Assembly: GCF_902826655.1 (NCBI RefSeq)
Contig: NZ_CADEFR010000002.1
Location: 154,344 to 218,343, forward strand
Length of the DNA: 64,000 bases
Source: an uncultured Methylibium sp.
GTDB taxonomy: Bacteria; Pseudomonadota; Gammaproteobacteria; Burkholderiales; Burkholderiaceae_C
Direction: 5' to 3'
A model generated the notes under the pieces. That model was not told where the DNA came from. It was given only the letters and a program-made list of their open reading frames with translations, and did no database searches. A program made the position numbers and the translations under genes. Positions 7,014-16,587 of this stretch are shown here, piece by piece. How positions within the stretch are numbered: the stretch's first letter is position 1; every line of letters begins with the position of its first letter.

Positions 7014-9970
7014 TGCATGGCCCACTCGCAGCGCAGCAGTGTCTGGGTGCTCACCTGTTGCTCGAGCTGCAGTTCCAGTGCGTCGATGAGCCCGTCGCGT
7101 TTGGCCTGGATTTCGTCCTGCCGCGCAAACAGTTCACGGCGGCGCCTGTCGCGGGCCGCCTCCAGGTCGCGCTGCTCACGCTGCACGGCCAGCTTTTCCG
7201 CCAGCGTCGCCGCGCCCTTGCTGCGCGTGCGCACCTCCTTGATGCGCCGCTGCAGGTCAGCCAGTTGTTGCTCGAGGCTGGCGCGCTGGTCGTCGGCCCA
7301 GGCGTCCAGTTTTTCGGTCTCGGCCGTGAAGAGCTTCAGGTTGCGCGCCTCCACGGCCCCCAGGACCTGGGCCTGCTGGCGCGACAGTTCGGCCGTCAGT
7401 GCTTCAGTGAGGGTGGAGTCCTGGGACAGGCACGGTTCGGCCGCGCCGGGCAGCGCCAGGAGCCGATCTGCGACATCCGGTTCCAGCACCGTGCCGCCAA
7501 CCGTGGCGGCCACCAGAAGGTGCTCTTCGGCGCTGCCCAGGGACTCCACACGCAGGCACTGCACCACGCAGTGCCCCTGCTCACCACGCAGCGATTCCAG
7601 CACCGACACCTTGGCGTTGTAGGCCGCGTAGTCCAGCTGAAGGCGCCGCGGCAACAGGGAGGCCCGCTTGGCAAGGTCGATCAGGTGCTGTGCCAGCGGA
7701 TGCTGCAGGCGGTAGACATGGGCTTCTTCGCTGCGGCGCGGCAATTCATAGCGCCCGAGCGGGATTGCTGCCTCGGTGCCAGCGATGCCCGACTGGCTTG
7801 CATCGCCCACCGGCTGGCCCGGCAAGGCGTGCAAGGTGAACCCGTTGCCCTCCGGGTCGAACTGCGCGTGGCTGCCGAGCATGCCGCGGGTCAGGCGCAT
7901 CAGCAGCCGTTCCATGCGACCCAACGCCGCCGTCGCGTCGGCCTGGGCCACCTTCAGGCGCTCCTGCACCTCTTCGTCGAAGTTCTCCAGCAGCGCGCGC
8001 CGCGCGCCGAGCATCGCATCGCTGATCTCGCCGGCCAGGTCCAGCTGCAACTGCTCGAATGCGGTGTGAATCTCGTTGGGGTGGCGGCAGTTCTGGTAGA
8101 TGTCGGCGATGCGGCGTTCGAAGTCCACGCCTGACTCCAGCGCACCGAGCACCTCGTCGCTGGCGCCGAACACGCCGTCGAAGAGCTTGAACTTCTGGTC
8201 CAGCAGCTGGAAGACACGGCGGTCGGCTTCGTTGTCGCGGTTGACGAAGTTCACCACCACCACGTCGTGCTTCTGGCCGTAGCGGTGGCAGCGGCCGATG
8301 CGTTGCTCGATGCGTTGCGGGTTCCACGGCAGGTCGTAGTTGATGACCAGCGAGCAGAACTGCAGGTTGATGCCCTCGGCGCCCGCCTCGGTGGCGATCA
8401 TGATCTTGCCGTTGTCGCGGAAGTGGTCCACCAGTGCAGCGCGGGTGTCTGCTGCACGCGAGCCGGTGATGCGGCTGGTGCCGCGGTGCTGCTCCACCCA
8501 CTCGGCATGCAGGCGGCGCGCCAGCGGGTCGCTGTTGCTGCCGTTGAAGAGCACCACCCCGACGGCGTGTTCGGTTTGCCCCAACAGGGCAAGCAGGTAG
8601 TCCTGTGTCCGGCGCGACTCGGTGAAGATGATGGCCTTCTGCGCTGCGCCCAGCTCTTTCAGCCGGCCGAAGGCCACGTCGAGCGCTTTCAGCAAGGCCT
8701 GGCCCTTGGCGTTGTCGGTGATCGACAAGGCCAGGTCGCGAAACCCTTCGAGATCGGCAATCTCGGCTTGGACGGCGGCGCGCTCCTGAACCGTCTTGGC
8801 ACGTTCGGCTGCGATGCCGGCATCTTCTGCCGCTTCAGAGGCTGCTGTTTCGTCGGCTGTCTCGTCCAGGCTTTCGTAGTCGGCGTCGAGCGCTTCGCTC
8901 AGGGTCTCGGACTGCGGTGCCGCCAGCTGGTCGTGCAGAGATTCCTGCAGCCGGCGGATGAGGGTGTCGAGCGCCCCGCCAATGGCGAATGAACTGGATG
9001 CCAGCAGCTTGCGCAACACCAGGGTGATGAGCTGCCGCTGAGCGTTGGGCAGGGCGTAGAGGCGGTCACGCTGCAGGTACTCGGAGACCAGTTCGTACAG
9101 GCGCACCTCGTCGGCGCCGGGCTTGAATTCCTCGAGCAGCGGAATGCGCCGCGTGTACTTGACATAGGCCTCGACCTGCCGGCGCAGGGTGCGTTTGCAG
9201 ACCGGCCCGATGCGGTGCTTCAGCGCTGCGAAGCTGGCTTCGTCCCGCAACGCGCCGAACTGTTGGCGGAAGCTGTCCAGATCACCGAACACGCGGTCGT
9301 CGATGAAGCTGACGAGCCCGTACAGTTCCAGCAGCGTGTTCTGCAGCGGTGTGGCCGTGAGCAGAACCTTGCGCGATGCCGCGAGTGCATCGCGCAACAG
9401 GTTGGCAGTCTTGTTTTCAGGCTTGTAGACGTTGCGCAGCCGGTGCGCTTCGTCAATGACCACCAGGTCCCAAGGCACCGCGGCCAGCTCGCGCGCCTTG
9501 CCTGCCGCGAACTGGTAGGAGCAGATGACGATGCTCGCGGCGCCCGGGCCGTTGCCATCACGGCCTGCCGCGACATCGAACGGGTTGGTGCAACCTTCCT
9601 TCAAGGCCAGGCGGAATGAGCGGGACTCCAGGATCACGGCCGGCAAGGCGAACTTGTCGGCCAGTTCCTGGTGCCACTGCTTGCGCAGGTTTGCGGGGGC
9701 AATGATCAGCAGCCGGCGTCGGCGCTCGGCCCACCGCTGTGCCAGCAACAGGCCCGCCTCGATGGTCTTTCCAAGGCCCACTTCGTCAGCCAGGATCACG
9801 CCCTTGGACAAAGGGTTGCCGGCGGCAAAAAGCGCAGCGTCCACCTGGTGCGGATTCAGATCGACCTGGGCGTCGAAGAGCGCGCCCGCCATGCGATCCA
9901 TCGAGCCCGCCGCGCCGCGCAGCGTGAGCCGATGCGCGAAATAGGCGAGTTGATGGGGGCTGTAGGTCAT
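7010..9970 (-). CDS. SNF2/RapA-type DEAD/DEAH helicase, first gene of the defence operon
   Basis: The protein has 986 residues. It carries a Swi2/Snf2 ATPase core: motif I DEVGLGKT at residues 62-69, DEAH at 173-176, LLTATPLQNTLLELYGL, and in the second lobe GAEGINLQFCSLVINYDLPWNPQRIEQRIGR. The C-terminal third is rich in charged, probably coiled-coil segments (LEQQLADLQRRIKEVRT). Proteins of this kind move on double-stranded DNA and occur in DISARM class 1 (DrmD) and in type III-like restriction clusters. It opens the minus-strand operon, and its stop overlaps the KwaA-like start as ATGA. No DrmA, DrmB or DrmC gene is present, so DISARM is not supported. No convincing ribosome-binding site is seen before the ATG at 9970. 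Confidence 0.88.
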   Translation of the reverse strand: MTYSPHQLAYFAHRLTLRGAAGSMDRMAGALFDAQVDLNPHQVDAALFAAGNPLSKGVILADEVGLGKTIEAGLLLAQRWAERRRRLLIIAPANLRKQWHQELADKFALPAVILESRSFRLALKEGCTNPFDVAAGRDGNGPGAASIVICSYQFAAGKARELAAVPWDLVVIDEAHRLRNVYKPENKTANLLRDALAASRKVLLTATPLQNTLLELYGLVSFIDDRVFGDLDSFRQQFGALRDEASFAALKHRIGPVCKRTLRRQVEAYVKYTRRIPLLEEFKPGADEVRLYELVSEYLQRDRLYALPNAQRQLITLVLRKLLASSSFAIGGALDTLIRRLQESLHDQLAAPQSETLSEALDADYESLDETADETAASEAAEDAGIAAERAKTVQERAAVQAEIADLEGFRDLALSITDNAKGQALLKALDVAFGRLKELGAAQKAIIFTESRRTQDYLLALLGQTEHAVGVVLFNGSNSDPLARRLHAEWVEQHRGTSRITGSRAADTRAALVDHFRDNGKIMIATEAGAEGINLQFCSLVINYDLPWNPQRIEQRIGRCHRYGQKHDVVVVNFVNRDNEADRRVFQLLDQKFKLFDGVFGASDEVLGALESGVDFERRIADIYQNCRHPNEIHTAFEQLQLDLAGEISDAMLGARRALLENFDEEVQERLKVAQADATAALGRMERLLMRLTRGMLGSHAQFDPEGNGFTLHALPGQPVGDASQSGIAGTEAAIPLGRYELPRRSEEAHVYRLQHPLAQHLIDLAKRASLLPRRLQLDYAAYNAKVSVLESLRGEQGHCVVQCLRVESLGSAEEHLLVAATVGGTVLEPDVADRLLALPGAAEPCLSQDSTLTEALTAELSRQQAQVLGAVEARNLKLFTAETEKLDAWADDQRASLEQQLADLQRRIKEVRTRSKGAATLAEKLAVQREQRDLEAARDRRRRELFARQDEIQAKRDGLIDALELQLEQQVSTQTLLRCEWAMQ

Positions 9971-10296
9971 GGCGTCAGGTGTTTCCAGTTTGATTGTCGG
10001 CGCTGGGCCGTCAGCACCAGATCGTCAACAACATCGAGGTGTCGATCGACCATGCCGCGGCGTCTGCTGCCGACTGAATGGACCGAAGCAGCATACTGTA
10101 TAAAACATCAGCCGTGCGGCATTGCGGGTCGCGCCGCGCTGAAGAACGACCGGCCTTGCAGGGTGCGGGCTTTCAGTGCCGAAACCCCCCTCTCATTGGC
10201 TGCATTCCGGGCCGCTCCGCGCGGACGTGCCGCCTACCCTTCCGGTCACCCGCTCCAAAGAGCACCGCCCTCAGTCGATGACCCAGGGATGCGCCC
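9971..10296. other. Divergent intergenic region between defence operon and transfer operon
   Basis: These 326 bases separate the minus-strand defence operon from the plus-strand conjugation block, so both promoters are expected here. I see no convincing coding sequence in it. The only distinct signal is an AT-rich palindrome-like stretch at about 10,094-10,111, described separately. Confidence 0.5.
10096..10111. promoter_or_regulatory. LexA-like box, possible SOS control site
   Basis: The 16-mer CTGTATAAAACATCAG matches the CTGT-N8-ACAG LexA consensus at seven of the eight conserved bases. It is preceded by TA as in strong boxes. It overlaps a TATAAA that could serve as a -10 element for the plus-strand transfer genes. 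SOS control of transfer is known for other mobile elements; here it is only inferred. Confidence 0.35.
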
Positions 10297-10791
10297 ATGA
10301 TCTCCGCTTCGCACAACGCCCCCGACGCCGGTGCCCACGGCAGTTCGCCCGGCGAGCACGCAGACACCGTCGAGACGCGGCTTTTCCTCGACGAGCACGA
10401 GTGGCTGTATGGCCTGCTACGCAGTGACGACAACACGTCGCCCACCTTCCGCTTCCCGGACCTGATCAGCGCCTGCGTGTCGCTGGTCTTCGAGGCGGAC
10501 GACGCGCCCGGTCGCATCTTCGGCTTCCTCGGCACCCACCTCGTGTTGCGCGCACCGAACACGCCGCGCCGGCGCGAGTCGATGTGGCGTCCGCAGTACG
10601 AGCTGCTGCAGGCCGTGCAGCGCTCGCCGGCCAACCGGCACCCGAACCCCAAGTTCCAGCTCGACCAGCTGACCACCGCCTGTGTGGCCCTCGCCCGCCA
10701 GATCGACGACGCCGACACGCGCGTGCTGCGCCAGGCCCGGCTGAACATGGCCGATCGCTCGTCCCGATGGCGACTGCCACGCCCCGGGTGA
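10297..10791 (+). CDS. Conserved-looking hypothetical protein with an internally duplicated motif
   Basis: The protein has 164 residues, and I do not recognise the family. It opens the plus-strand transfer block and has no signal peptide or membrane segment, so it is probably cytoplasmic. Two segments resemble each other: [20 protein letters not shown] near residue 52 and [20 protein letters not shown] near residue 112. Each is followed by an arginine-containing stretch, which suggests an ancient duplication of a small helical unit. The ATG at 10297 lies a few bases after an AGGGA-like site. Its place in front of transfer genes would fit an accessory or regulatory role, but nothing in the sequence proves it. 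Confidence 0.6.
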   Translation: MISASHNAPDAGAHGSSPGEHADTVETRLFLDEHEWLYGLLRSDDNTSPTFRFPDLISACVSLVFEADDAPGRIFGFLGTHLVLRAPNTPRRRESMWRPQYELLQAVQRSPANRHPNPKFQLDQLTTACVALARQIDDADTRVLRQARLNMADRSSRWRLPRPG

Positions 10792-10939
10792 TGCGGTCCT
10801 CGCGCGCGAACGCGCCGACTCGCTGAACACCGTGCCGGCCCCGAAGCCGGCCCACCCGAACCCGACCCTCGCTGGCATCGCCAGCCTTGCCTCGCGGCCT
10901 GCTGGCCAGCGAGCGTGCCGACCTGTCTTCGGAGCTGTG

Positions 10940-11464
10940 ATGTCCGCCACTCTGCCCACCCCGCTGCCTTGCGCCTCGTCCGCCTCGCGGCCGGCTTTGG
11001 CGCGTGTCGTGCAGTGGGCTGCGCTCGGGTTCGTGGCGCTCGGAGCCCTGCCGGCGCGGGCCTGCTGGGAACAGGCGGCGCAGCGCTACGGCGTCGCCGC
11101 CGAACTGCTCTATGCGATCGCCCGCGTCGAGTCGAACCTCAATCCGCGCGCAGTCAACCGGTCCCACGTCGCGCGCACCGGCTCCTACGACATCGGCCTC
11201 ATGCAGATCAACAGCTCGCACCTGCCGCGGCTGGCCCGCCACGGCATCGCAGAAGCGCACCTGTTCGACCCCTGCACCAACATTCAGGTCGGCGCCTGGC
11301 TGCTCGCGGACACGTTCTCGCGTCATGGCGCGACGTGGAACGGGGTTGGAGCCTACAACGCCGCCTGCTCGCAGCTGAAGGGCTCACGGTGCGTCGAAGC
11401 CCGGTCGCGCTACGCCTGGCTGGTCTTCCGCAAGCTGCCGGCGGCCGCGGGGGTCAGGCCGTGA
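10940..11464 (+). CDS. Lytic transglycosylase (VirB1/SLT family)
   Basis: The protein has 174 residues. After an N-terminal hydrophobic signal region ([19 protein letters not shown]) comes an SLT domain, with catalytic Glu64 in [11 protein letters not shown] and the motif [10 protein letters not shown]. These enzymes cleave peptidoglycan glycan strands in the periplasm, opening room for the conjugation channel. The ATG at 10940 has a GGAG site five bases upstream, better than an in-frame ATG 36 codons earlier that would give a long unusual N-terminus. The stop overlaps the next gene's GTG start as GTGA. Confidence 0.9.
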   Translation: MSATLPTPLPCASSASRPALARVVQWAALGFVALGALPARACWEQAAQRYGVAAELLYAIARVESNLNPRAVNRSHVARTGSYDIGLMQINSSHLPRLARHGIAEAHLFDPCTNIQVGAWLLADTFSRHGATWNGVGAYNAACSQLKGSRCVEARSRYAWLVFRKLPAAAGVRP

Positions 11465-12171
11465 AGCGCCCCGCCATTAGCTCGCTGCTGGCGTGGATTG
11501 CGCTTGGCGTGGCCGCCTGCGGTTCGATGGAACTGGCTGGACCCAATCCCTCGATGTCACCGGCAACTGCGGCGGCTGGCATGGGCGCAGCACGCATCGC
11601 GCAGTCCGGCTTCGGTCGCGACGCCCGCTTCGCGATGTGCCAGCCGCCGGCCTGCCCCCGGCCAAGCGCCAAGTCACTCCCCGCGCCCGCGTCAACGCCC
11701 GTCGCCGTGGTGCCGACGCCTGCGCGCGTGCCCATCGCGCAAGATGCGTTGCCGCTGACGCCGACGGCTTCGCGCACGTCACCTCAAGCTGCGCCGTCCG
11801 AGGTGATCGAAGACCCGCCGCCGCTGCGCGTTGTCGTGCACTTCGGCTTCGGTCGCTCGGACCTCGATGTCGCGGGCCGCGATGCACTTGACCTCGCGGC
11901 CGCACAGCCGCTGCCAGTTCGCCGTGTGTTGATCGCAGGGCGTACCGACAGCGTCGGGCCCGCTGCATCGAATCAGGCTCTGGCGCAGGCCCGCGCCGAG
12001 GCGGTGCAGCGCTACCTGACGGCGCGCCACTCGCACGTGCTGGCTGCCGCCGAAGTGCGCGTGCAGTCGCAAGGTGCGTGCTGCTACGCCGCCGCCAACG
12101 ACAGCGCTTCGGGCCGGGCAGCCAACCGGCGTGTCGAGGTCATCTTCGAACGTGACGGAGGCGCGTTGTGA
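11461..12171 (+). CDS. OmpA-family lipoprotein
   Basis: The protein has 236 residues from a GTG start that overlaps the transglycosylase stop. The N-terminus has a lipoprotein signal with lipobox VAAC, then a proline/alanine-rich linker. The C-terminal half is an OmpA-like peptidoglycan-binding domain: [41 protein letters not shown] and [12 protein letters not shown]. It would tie the outer membrane to the cell wall at the transfer apparatus. Such a gene beside a transglycosylase at the start of a type IV secretion operon fits an envelope-anchoring role, which is an inference from position. Confidence 0.82.
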   Translation: MKRPAISSLLAWIALGVAACGSMELAGPNPSMSPATAAAGMGAARIAQSGFGRDARFAMCQPPACPRPSAKSLPAPASTPVAVVPTPARVPIAQDALPLTPTASRTSPQAAPSEVIEDPPPLRVVVHFGFGRSDLDVAGRDALDLAAAQPLPVRRVLIAGRTDSVGPAASNQALAQARAEAVQRYLTARHSHVLAAAEVRVQSQGACCYAAANDSASGRAANRRVEVIFERDGGAL

Positions 12172-12318
12172 GCCCGAGGGTGCGCTCCTGCGGCGCAGTC
12201 CGGCCCGCGTGGCGCTGGTCCAGCTGCCGGGCACCGCCGGCCGGCGCCCGCACGCCCAAGCCAGCACGTCATCCGCCAACCCGCGTTCCTCTTTCCACGC
12301 TCAACCGATGAGGTTTCC

Positions 12319-12675
12319 ATGACCACCACCACCCTTGCCGTTCCCCCGCTCACCCGCCGCGCAGCACGCCGGCCGTGGACCATCGCTGCCCTGCTGTGCC
12401 TGATCGCACTCGGCCTGGGCATCGCCTTCCCCGGCCATGCGCTGGACCTGGTCGCCTTCACCGGCATCACCGGCCCGCTGACTTCCGCGCTCACCGCCAT
12501 CGCCAGCCTCGGCCCCGGCATCAAGGCGCTGGTCGGCTTCGTGGGCTTCGTCGTCGCGCTGATCTCGCTGGCGGCTCTGCGCAACTTCGGGCCGGTGCTG
12601 TTCTACGTCGGCCTGGCGATCTTCGCCGCCGTCGGCCTGGTGATCGCCGGCGCGATCATGGGCGCGGTTGTTTGA
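12319..12675 (+). CDS. traA: Conjugative pilin precursor, TraA-like
   Basis: The protein has 118 residues, close to F pro-pilin size. A basic N-terminus and long leader end at FPGHA, giving predicted cleavage after Ala41 and a mature peptide of about 77 residues (F pilin is about 70). The mature part has two hydrophobic segments, GIKALVGFVGFVVALISLAAL and a final FYVGLAIFAAVGLVIAGAI, separated by a short polar loop, as in F-type pilins. It lies directly before traL, the usual place. The neighbouring S26 peptidase gene could supply leader processing. Confidence 0.8.
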   Translation: MTTTTLAVPPLTRRAARRPWTIAALLCLIALGLGIAFPGHALDLVAFTGITGPLTSALTAIASLGPGIKALVGFVGFVVALISLAALRNFGPVLFYVGLAIFAAVGLVIAGAIMGAVV

Positions 12676-12715
12676 GCCGCCGCGGCCCGCCCTGCACGCA
12701 CCGCCCGGAGGCTCC

Positions 12716-13015
12716 ATGCACGCCGACACCTACATCCCGCGGCGCCTCGACGACCAGTGGAAGATCGGCTTCTGGGATGTCGACGTCGCCGCGCCCGCGC
12801 TGCTGGGCCTGTTCATGGGCTACATGTCGGGCTCGAAGCTCTCGTTCGCGCTGTGCTTCGCCGCCGGGCTGTTCACCTCGCGCTGGATCGCCCGCATCAA
12901 GGCCGACAAGCACCCGGCCTTCGCGATCCACTGGCTCTACTGGCACCTGCCGACCAGCCCGCTGACCGCGATGCGCGCGACCCCGCCCTCGCACATCCGC
13001 CGCATGGTCGGCTGA
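12716..13015 (+). CDS. traL: Type IV secretion pilus assembly protein TraL
   Basis: The protein has 99 residues (F TraL about 91). It has a short N-terminal polar region with IPRRLDDQWKIGFWDVD and two close hydrophobic segments (VAAPALLGLFMGYMSG and LSFALCFAAGLFTS). The C-terminus carries HWLYWHLP. TraL is a VirB3-like inner-membrane protein needed for pilus assembly. The ATG at 12716 follows a strong GGAGG site, so upstream in-frame starts are rejected. It is followed by traE, traK and traB in the canonical order. Confidence 0.9.
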   Translation: MHADTYIPRRLDDQWKIGFWDVDVAAPALLGLFMGYMSGSKLSFALCFAAGLFTSRWIARIKADKHPAFAIHWLYWHLPTSPLTAMRATPPSHIRRMVG

Positions 13016-13034
13016 CAGCCGGAGCGCGCCCACC

Positions 13035-13601
13035 ATGGACTTCGAACGGCTCAGCGGCGACCTGAAGGAACTGCGGTGCCGCAACCGCACGCTCGGCGCG
13101 GCCGTCGGCCTGCTAGCGGCCGGCCATCTGCTGGCGCTGGCCGTGGTGCTGAACCTGCTGGGTGCCGTGCGCACGGTGGTCGTGCCGCCGTCGATCAACA
13201 AGTCGTTCTGGGTCACGCGCGACAAGGCCAGCGGCGAGTACCTGGAACAGATGGGCAGCTTCGTCGCCTGGTTGGTGCTCGACGTGACACCCGCATCCAT
13301 CGACTGGAAGAAAGACATCCTGCTCGGCTACGTCGAGCCCGAACAGCACGGCGGTCTGAAGACCCGGCAGGAGCTCGAGGCGGCGCGGCTCAAGCGCATC
13401 AACGCCAGCACTGCGTTCGCGCCGCAGCAGCTGGTGCCCAGCGAGGAAGGCCAGTCGGTGGTGGTGCGCGGCCGGCTGCGCACGCTGGTCAACGGCGTCG
13501 AAACCGCGAACGACCTGAAGGCCTACCTCGTGGAGTTCAGCTACGCCGGCGGCCGCGTGCATCTCAAGACCTTCAAGGAGCTTCCCCATGCCGCCTCGTA
13601 G
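13035..13601 (+). CDS. traE: Type IV secretion system protein TraE (VirB5/VirB8-like)
   Basis: The protein has 188 residues, the usual TraE length. One N-terminal membrane helix (LLAAGHLLALAVVLNLLGAV) is followed by a periplasmic domain with the typical INKSFWVTRDKASGEYLEQM region. TraE belongs to the inner-membrane scaffold of F-type transfer systems. The last codons overlap the traK start by 14 bases, consistent with coupled translation. Confidence 0.9.
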   Translation: MDFERLSGDLKELRCRNRTLGAAVGLLAAGHLLALAVVLNLLGAVRTVVVPPSINKSFWVTRDKASGEYLEQMGSFVAWLVLDVTPASIDWKKDILLGYVEPEQHGGLKTRQELEAARLKRINASTAFAPQQLVPSEEGQSVVVRGRLRTLVNGVETANDLKAYLVEFSYAGGRVHLKTFKELPHAAS

Positions 13602-14439
13602 TCTCACGGGCGCGCGGAGACACGTCTCGGCTGCGCTGATCGCGCTGGTCTGCACTCCCGCAAGCCACGCGCTGCAGATCGTCGAAGCGCGCGACGGTGT
13701 GGCGGTGGAAGCGATCCTCTCGATCAAGGAGCCGACGCGCATCCGCATCGAGGGTGCGCCGATCACCGATGTCTTCGGCAACATCCACTCCAGCTCTTGC
13801 GGCGGCATGCCCGCTGGTACGTCCGGCTCGCCCGGCTCACCGGTGGCACCACTCTCACCGGTGGTCAACCCCGCCGGCGAGATCGTCGTCGAGTGCGACC
13901 GCGACAAGGGCGAGATCTACGTGCGGCCCGTCGCCACCGCCAGCGATGGCAGCGCCGCCGCGGCCAAGCCGGTCAACCTGTTCATCTCGTCGGCGCACGC
14001 CACCTACACGCTGATCCTGCGCCGGGCCGACACGCCGGCCGACACCATCCTGATCCGCGACCGCAGCGCCCCTCCCGCCGCGGCTGGCCCGTCGAGTACG
14101 TCGGCGCACCACGTGCGCGCCATGAAAGCGCTGCTGGTGGCGATGGCGTCGGACCGCGTGCCACCGGACCTGCGTGTGGACGAACTCAACCAGCCGGTGC
14201 AACTGTGGGCCGAGGTGCGCTTCGCGCTGATGCGCCGCTACGAAGGCCGCGGCCTGAGCGGCGAGAAGTACCTGCTGCAGAACATCGGCGCGGCCGTGAT
14301 GGTGCTCGCCGAACAGGAGTTCGACCGCCCCGACAGCAAGGCCGGCGGCCAGGTGCTGGGTGTCGCGGTCGAGCACCACCAGCTGCGGCCCGGCGAGAGC
14401 ACCAGCGTCTACGTGATCCGCCGCGGAGGCGAACGATGA
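13588..14439 (+). CDS. traK: Type IV secretion system secretin-like protein TraK
   Basis: The protein has 283 residues with a signal peptide ending near SHA. The periplasmic part contains LSIKEPTRIRIEGAPITDVFGN, typical of TraK (VirB9-like), and a C-terminal beta-rich domain ending in [13 protein letters not shown]. TraK forms the outer-membrane core ring with TraV and TraB. A Gly/Ser/Pro-rich loop near residues 72-90 looks like an insertion in a surface loop. The stop overlaps the traB start as ATGA. Confidence 0.88.
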   Translation: MPPRSLTGARRHVSAALIALVCTPASHALQIVEARDGVAVEAILSIKEPTRIRIEGAPITDVFGNIHSSSCGGMPAGTSGSPGSPVAPLSPVVNPAGEIVVECDRDKGEIYVRPVATASDGSAAAAKPVNLFISSAHATYTLILRRADTPADTILIRDRSAPPAAAGPSSTSAHHVRAMKALLVAMASDRVPPDLRVDELNQPVQLWAEVRFALMRRYEGRGLSGEKYLLQNIGAAVMVLAEQEFDRPDSKAGGQVLGVAVEHHQLRPGESTSVYVIRRGGER

Positions 14440-15788
14440 ACCTGCCCGTACCGATGCGCTCGCTCGTCGAGCGCCTAACGCCCCGGCAGCGCCAATACGC
14501 CATGCTCGGCGCGATCCTGCTGGGCGGCGTCGGCCTGCTGTGGCTGGTCTTCGCTTTCGCCGAAAGCGCGCCCTCGGGCCAGGCAGGCAAGGCCAGCGGC
14601 GGCACGCCCGGCCCGGTCACCAACATCGGCGTGATGCCGCCCGGCCAGCAGGTCAACCCGGTGGATCAGTGGGTCGGCACGGCCGGCAGCAAGCTCGCGC
14701 AGTACGAGAGCGAGCGCGAGGAGCAGGGCCGGCTGAACAAGGATCGCCAGGCCTTCGAGGCGCGCACGATGCAGCGCTTCGCCGAACTCGAGCAGCGGTT
14801 GACCGCGACCACGCAGGCGGTGCAGCCGCCCGTGCCGGCGCCCGTTCCGAGTCCGGCTGCGGCAGCACCGCCGCTGCCGCCGCCTTCGGCCCTGCCTCCG
14901 CCGCCCCCTGCGCCACGCGGGCCGGCTGCAGGGGCGGTACCGGCGATGCCGCCCGGCGTCCCGCCGGCACCGCTCTCTTCGGCGCTGCCTCTTCAGGCAC
15001 CGGCCGCGCCGGTCCTGATGCGCATCGCGGTGGCCGATCGCGCTGCCACCAGCGCGCAGCCTCCTGCGACCGCGGACGCACGCACGGTGTCGACCTTCCT
15101 GCCCGTGAGCTTCACGCGCGGCACGCTGCTCGGCGGCCTGGACGCGCCCACCGGCGGCCAGTCGCAATCGAATCCCCACCCGGTGCTGATCCGCCTCTCG
15201 GACAACTCGGTGCTGCCCAACCGCTTCCGCGGCGAGTACCGCGACTGTTTCGTGATCGCGGCGGGCTATGGCGACATCAGCTCCGAACGCGCTTACCTGC
15301 GCACCGAGAACCTTTCCTGCGTACGTGCCGATGGCGCGGCGCTGGAGGTTCGCATCCAGGGCAGCGTGTACGGCGAAGACGGCAAGGTCGGCATGCGCGG
15401 CCGTCTGGTCACCAAGCAGGGGCAGATGCTGGCCAACGCGCTGCTGGCCGGCGTGGTCAGCGGCATCGGCCAGGGGCTGGCCACCTCGTCAACCAGCTAT
15501 AGCACGTCGGCGCTGGGCACGATTGCCACCGCCTCGGGCGCCGATGCCTACCGCGCCGGCCTGGGCACCGGCGTCGGGCGCGCGCTCGACCGGCTGGCGC
15601 AGTACTACATCAAGCTCGCCGAGAACACCTTTCCGGTGATCGAGGTCGATGCCGGCCGCGAGATCGACGTCGTGATCACCAAGGGCGTGCGCATCGACCT
15701 GCCCCCGTCCGGCGCCGAGCAGCGCTCCGGAGCGAACCCGCCTTCAACCACCCGCAGCCCGGAGGCCGACGACGATGGCTCCTACTGA
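14436..15788 (+). CDS. traB: Type IV secretion system core protein TraB (VirB10-like)
   Basis: The protein has 450 residues. One N-terminal membrane helix ([21 protein letters not shown]) is followed by a coiled-coil region and a long proline-rich stretch that spans the periplasm. A C-terminal beta-barrel-like VirB10 domain contains [26 protein letters not shown] and the conserved end [18 protein letters not shown]. TraB links inner and outer membrane parts of the channel. It starts in the traK stop and its end overlaps dsbC by 14 bases. Length and order match F TraB (about 475). Confidence 0.92.
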   Translation: MNLPVPMRSLVERLTPRQRQYAMLGAILLGGVGLLWLVFAFAESAPSGQAGKASGGTPGPVTNIGVMPPGQQVNPVDQWVGTAGSKLAQYESEREEQGRLNKDRQAFEARTMQRFAELEQRLTATTQAVQPPVPAPVPSPAAAAPPLPPPSALPPPPPAPRGPAAGAVPAMPPGVPPAPLSSALPLQAPAAPVLMRIAVADRAATSAQPPATADARTVSTFLPVSFTRGTLLGGLDAPTGGQSQSNPHPVLIRLSDNSVLPNRFRGEYRDCFVIAAGYGDISSERAYLRTENLSCVRADGAALEVRIQGSVYGEDGKVGMRGRLVTKQGQMLANALLAGVVSGIGQGLATSSTSYSTSALGTIATASGADAYRAGLGTGVGRALDRLAQYYIKLAENTFPVIEVDAGREIDVVITKGVRIDLPPSGAEQRSGANPPSTTRSPEADDDGSY

Positions 15789-16587
15789 CCCGCTCCGCCG
15801 CAGGCCGCTGGCCCGGCCCGCAACACTCGCAATGCTGAGCTTCGCGCTGCTGTCGCCGCTGCCTGCAGCCGTGGCGGCTGGCCCGAGTGACGACGAGGCC
15901 CGACTGCTCGCCTCACTACGCAAGGCCCATCCCGGCACGCGCTTCACCGAGGTCGCGCGTTCGCCCGTGCCCGGCGTCTACGAGGTCTGGATGAACGGCA
16001 ACGTGGCCTTCGTCGCCGCCCGCGACCCGCGCTACTTCATCTTCGGTCGCCTCTTCGACACGCGCACGATGACCGACCTGACCGGGCCGCGCCTGCTGGC
16101 CGCTGCCCGCGCCGAACCGGCGGCGACCGAGTCCCCTTCGGCGGCAACCATCGCTTTCGGCTCGCTGCCCGTCGCGGACGCGATCACGACGGTGCGCGGC
16201 AACGGCCGCCGCCAGCTCGCGGTCTTCAGCGACCCCGGCTGCAGCTTTTGCCGCCGGCTCGAACCCGAACTCGATGGCCTCGATGACGTCACGATCCACA
16301 CCTTCCTTCTGCCCTTCCAGGGCATGGCGCGACCCGTCGCGATCTGGTGCGCGCCAGATCGCGCACAGGCATGGCGACAGGCGATGCACGACGGCGTTGC
16401 GCCAGCTGCGGCATCAGCGTCCTCCTGCGAGCACCCGGTCGACCGCAACCTCGCACTCGCCCGCCAGTTGGGCGTCAACGGAACGCCGACCCTGTTCTGG
16501 GCAGACGGGACGCGCACCGAAGGTTTCGTCACCCGGCCGGTGATCGAGGACCGTCTGGCGCGCACTTCGCCAGAGGCCAGGCCATGA
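15775..16587 (+). CDS. dsbC: DsbC-family thiol:disulfide interchange protein
   Basis: The protein has 270 residues with a signal peptide, an N-terminal dimerisation-type domain and a thioredoxin-fold domain. The active site is CSFC at residues 156-159, and a cis-proline loop appears as [11 protein letters not shown]. It would isomerise disulfides in the periplasm, and the operon's cysteine-rich TraN, TraU and TraH are likely clients. A dsbC copy inside the transfer operon is typical of SXT-like elements. It overlaps traB upstream and traV downstream (ATGA). Confidence 0.92.
   Translation: MAPTDPLRRRPLARPATLAMLSFALLSPLPAAVAAGPSDDEARLLASLRKAHPGTRFTEVARSPVPGVYEVWMNGNVAFVAARDPRYFIFGRLFDTRTMTDLTGPRLLAAARAEPAATESPSAATIAFGSLPVADAITTVRGNGRRQLAVFSDPGCSFCRRLEPELDGLDDVTIHTFLLPFQGMARPVAIWCAPDRAQAWRQAMHDGVAPAAASASSCEHPVDRNLALARQLGVNGTPTLFWADGTRTEGFVTRPVIEDRLARTSPEARP

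Noticed and set aside
1-9970. DISARM or BREX system
   Set aside because: A DrmD-like SNF2 helicase and a methyltransferase are present, but there is no DrmA, DrmB or DrmC, and no PglZ, BrxC or BrxL protein.
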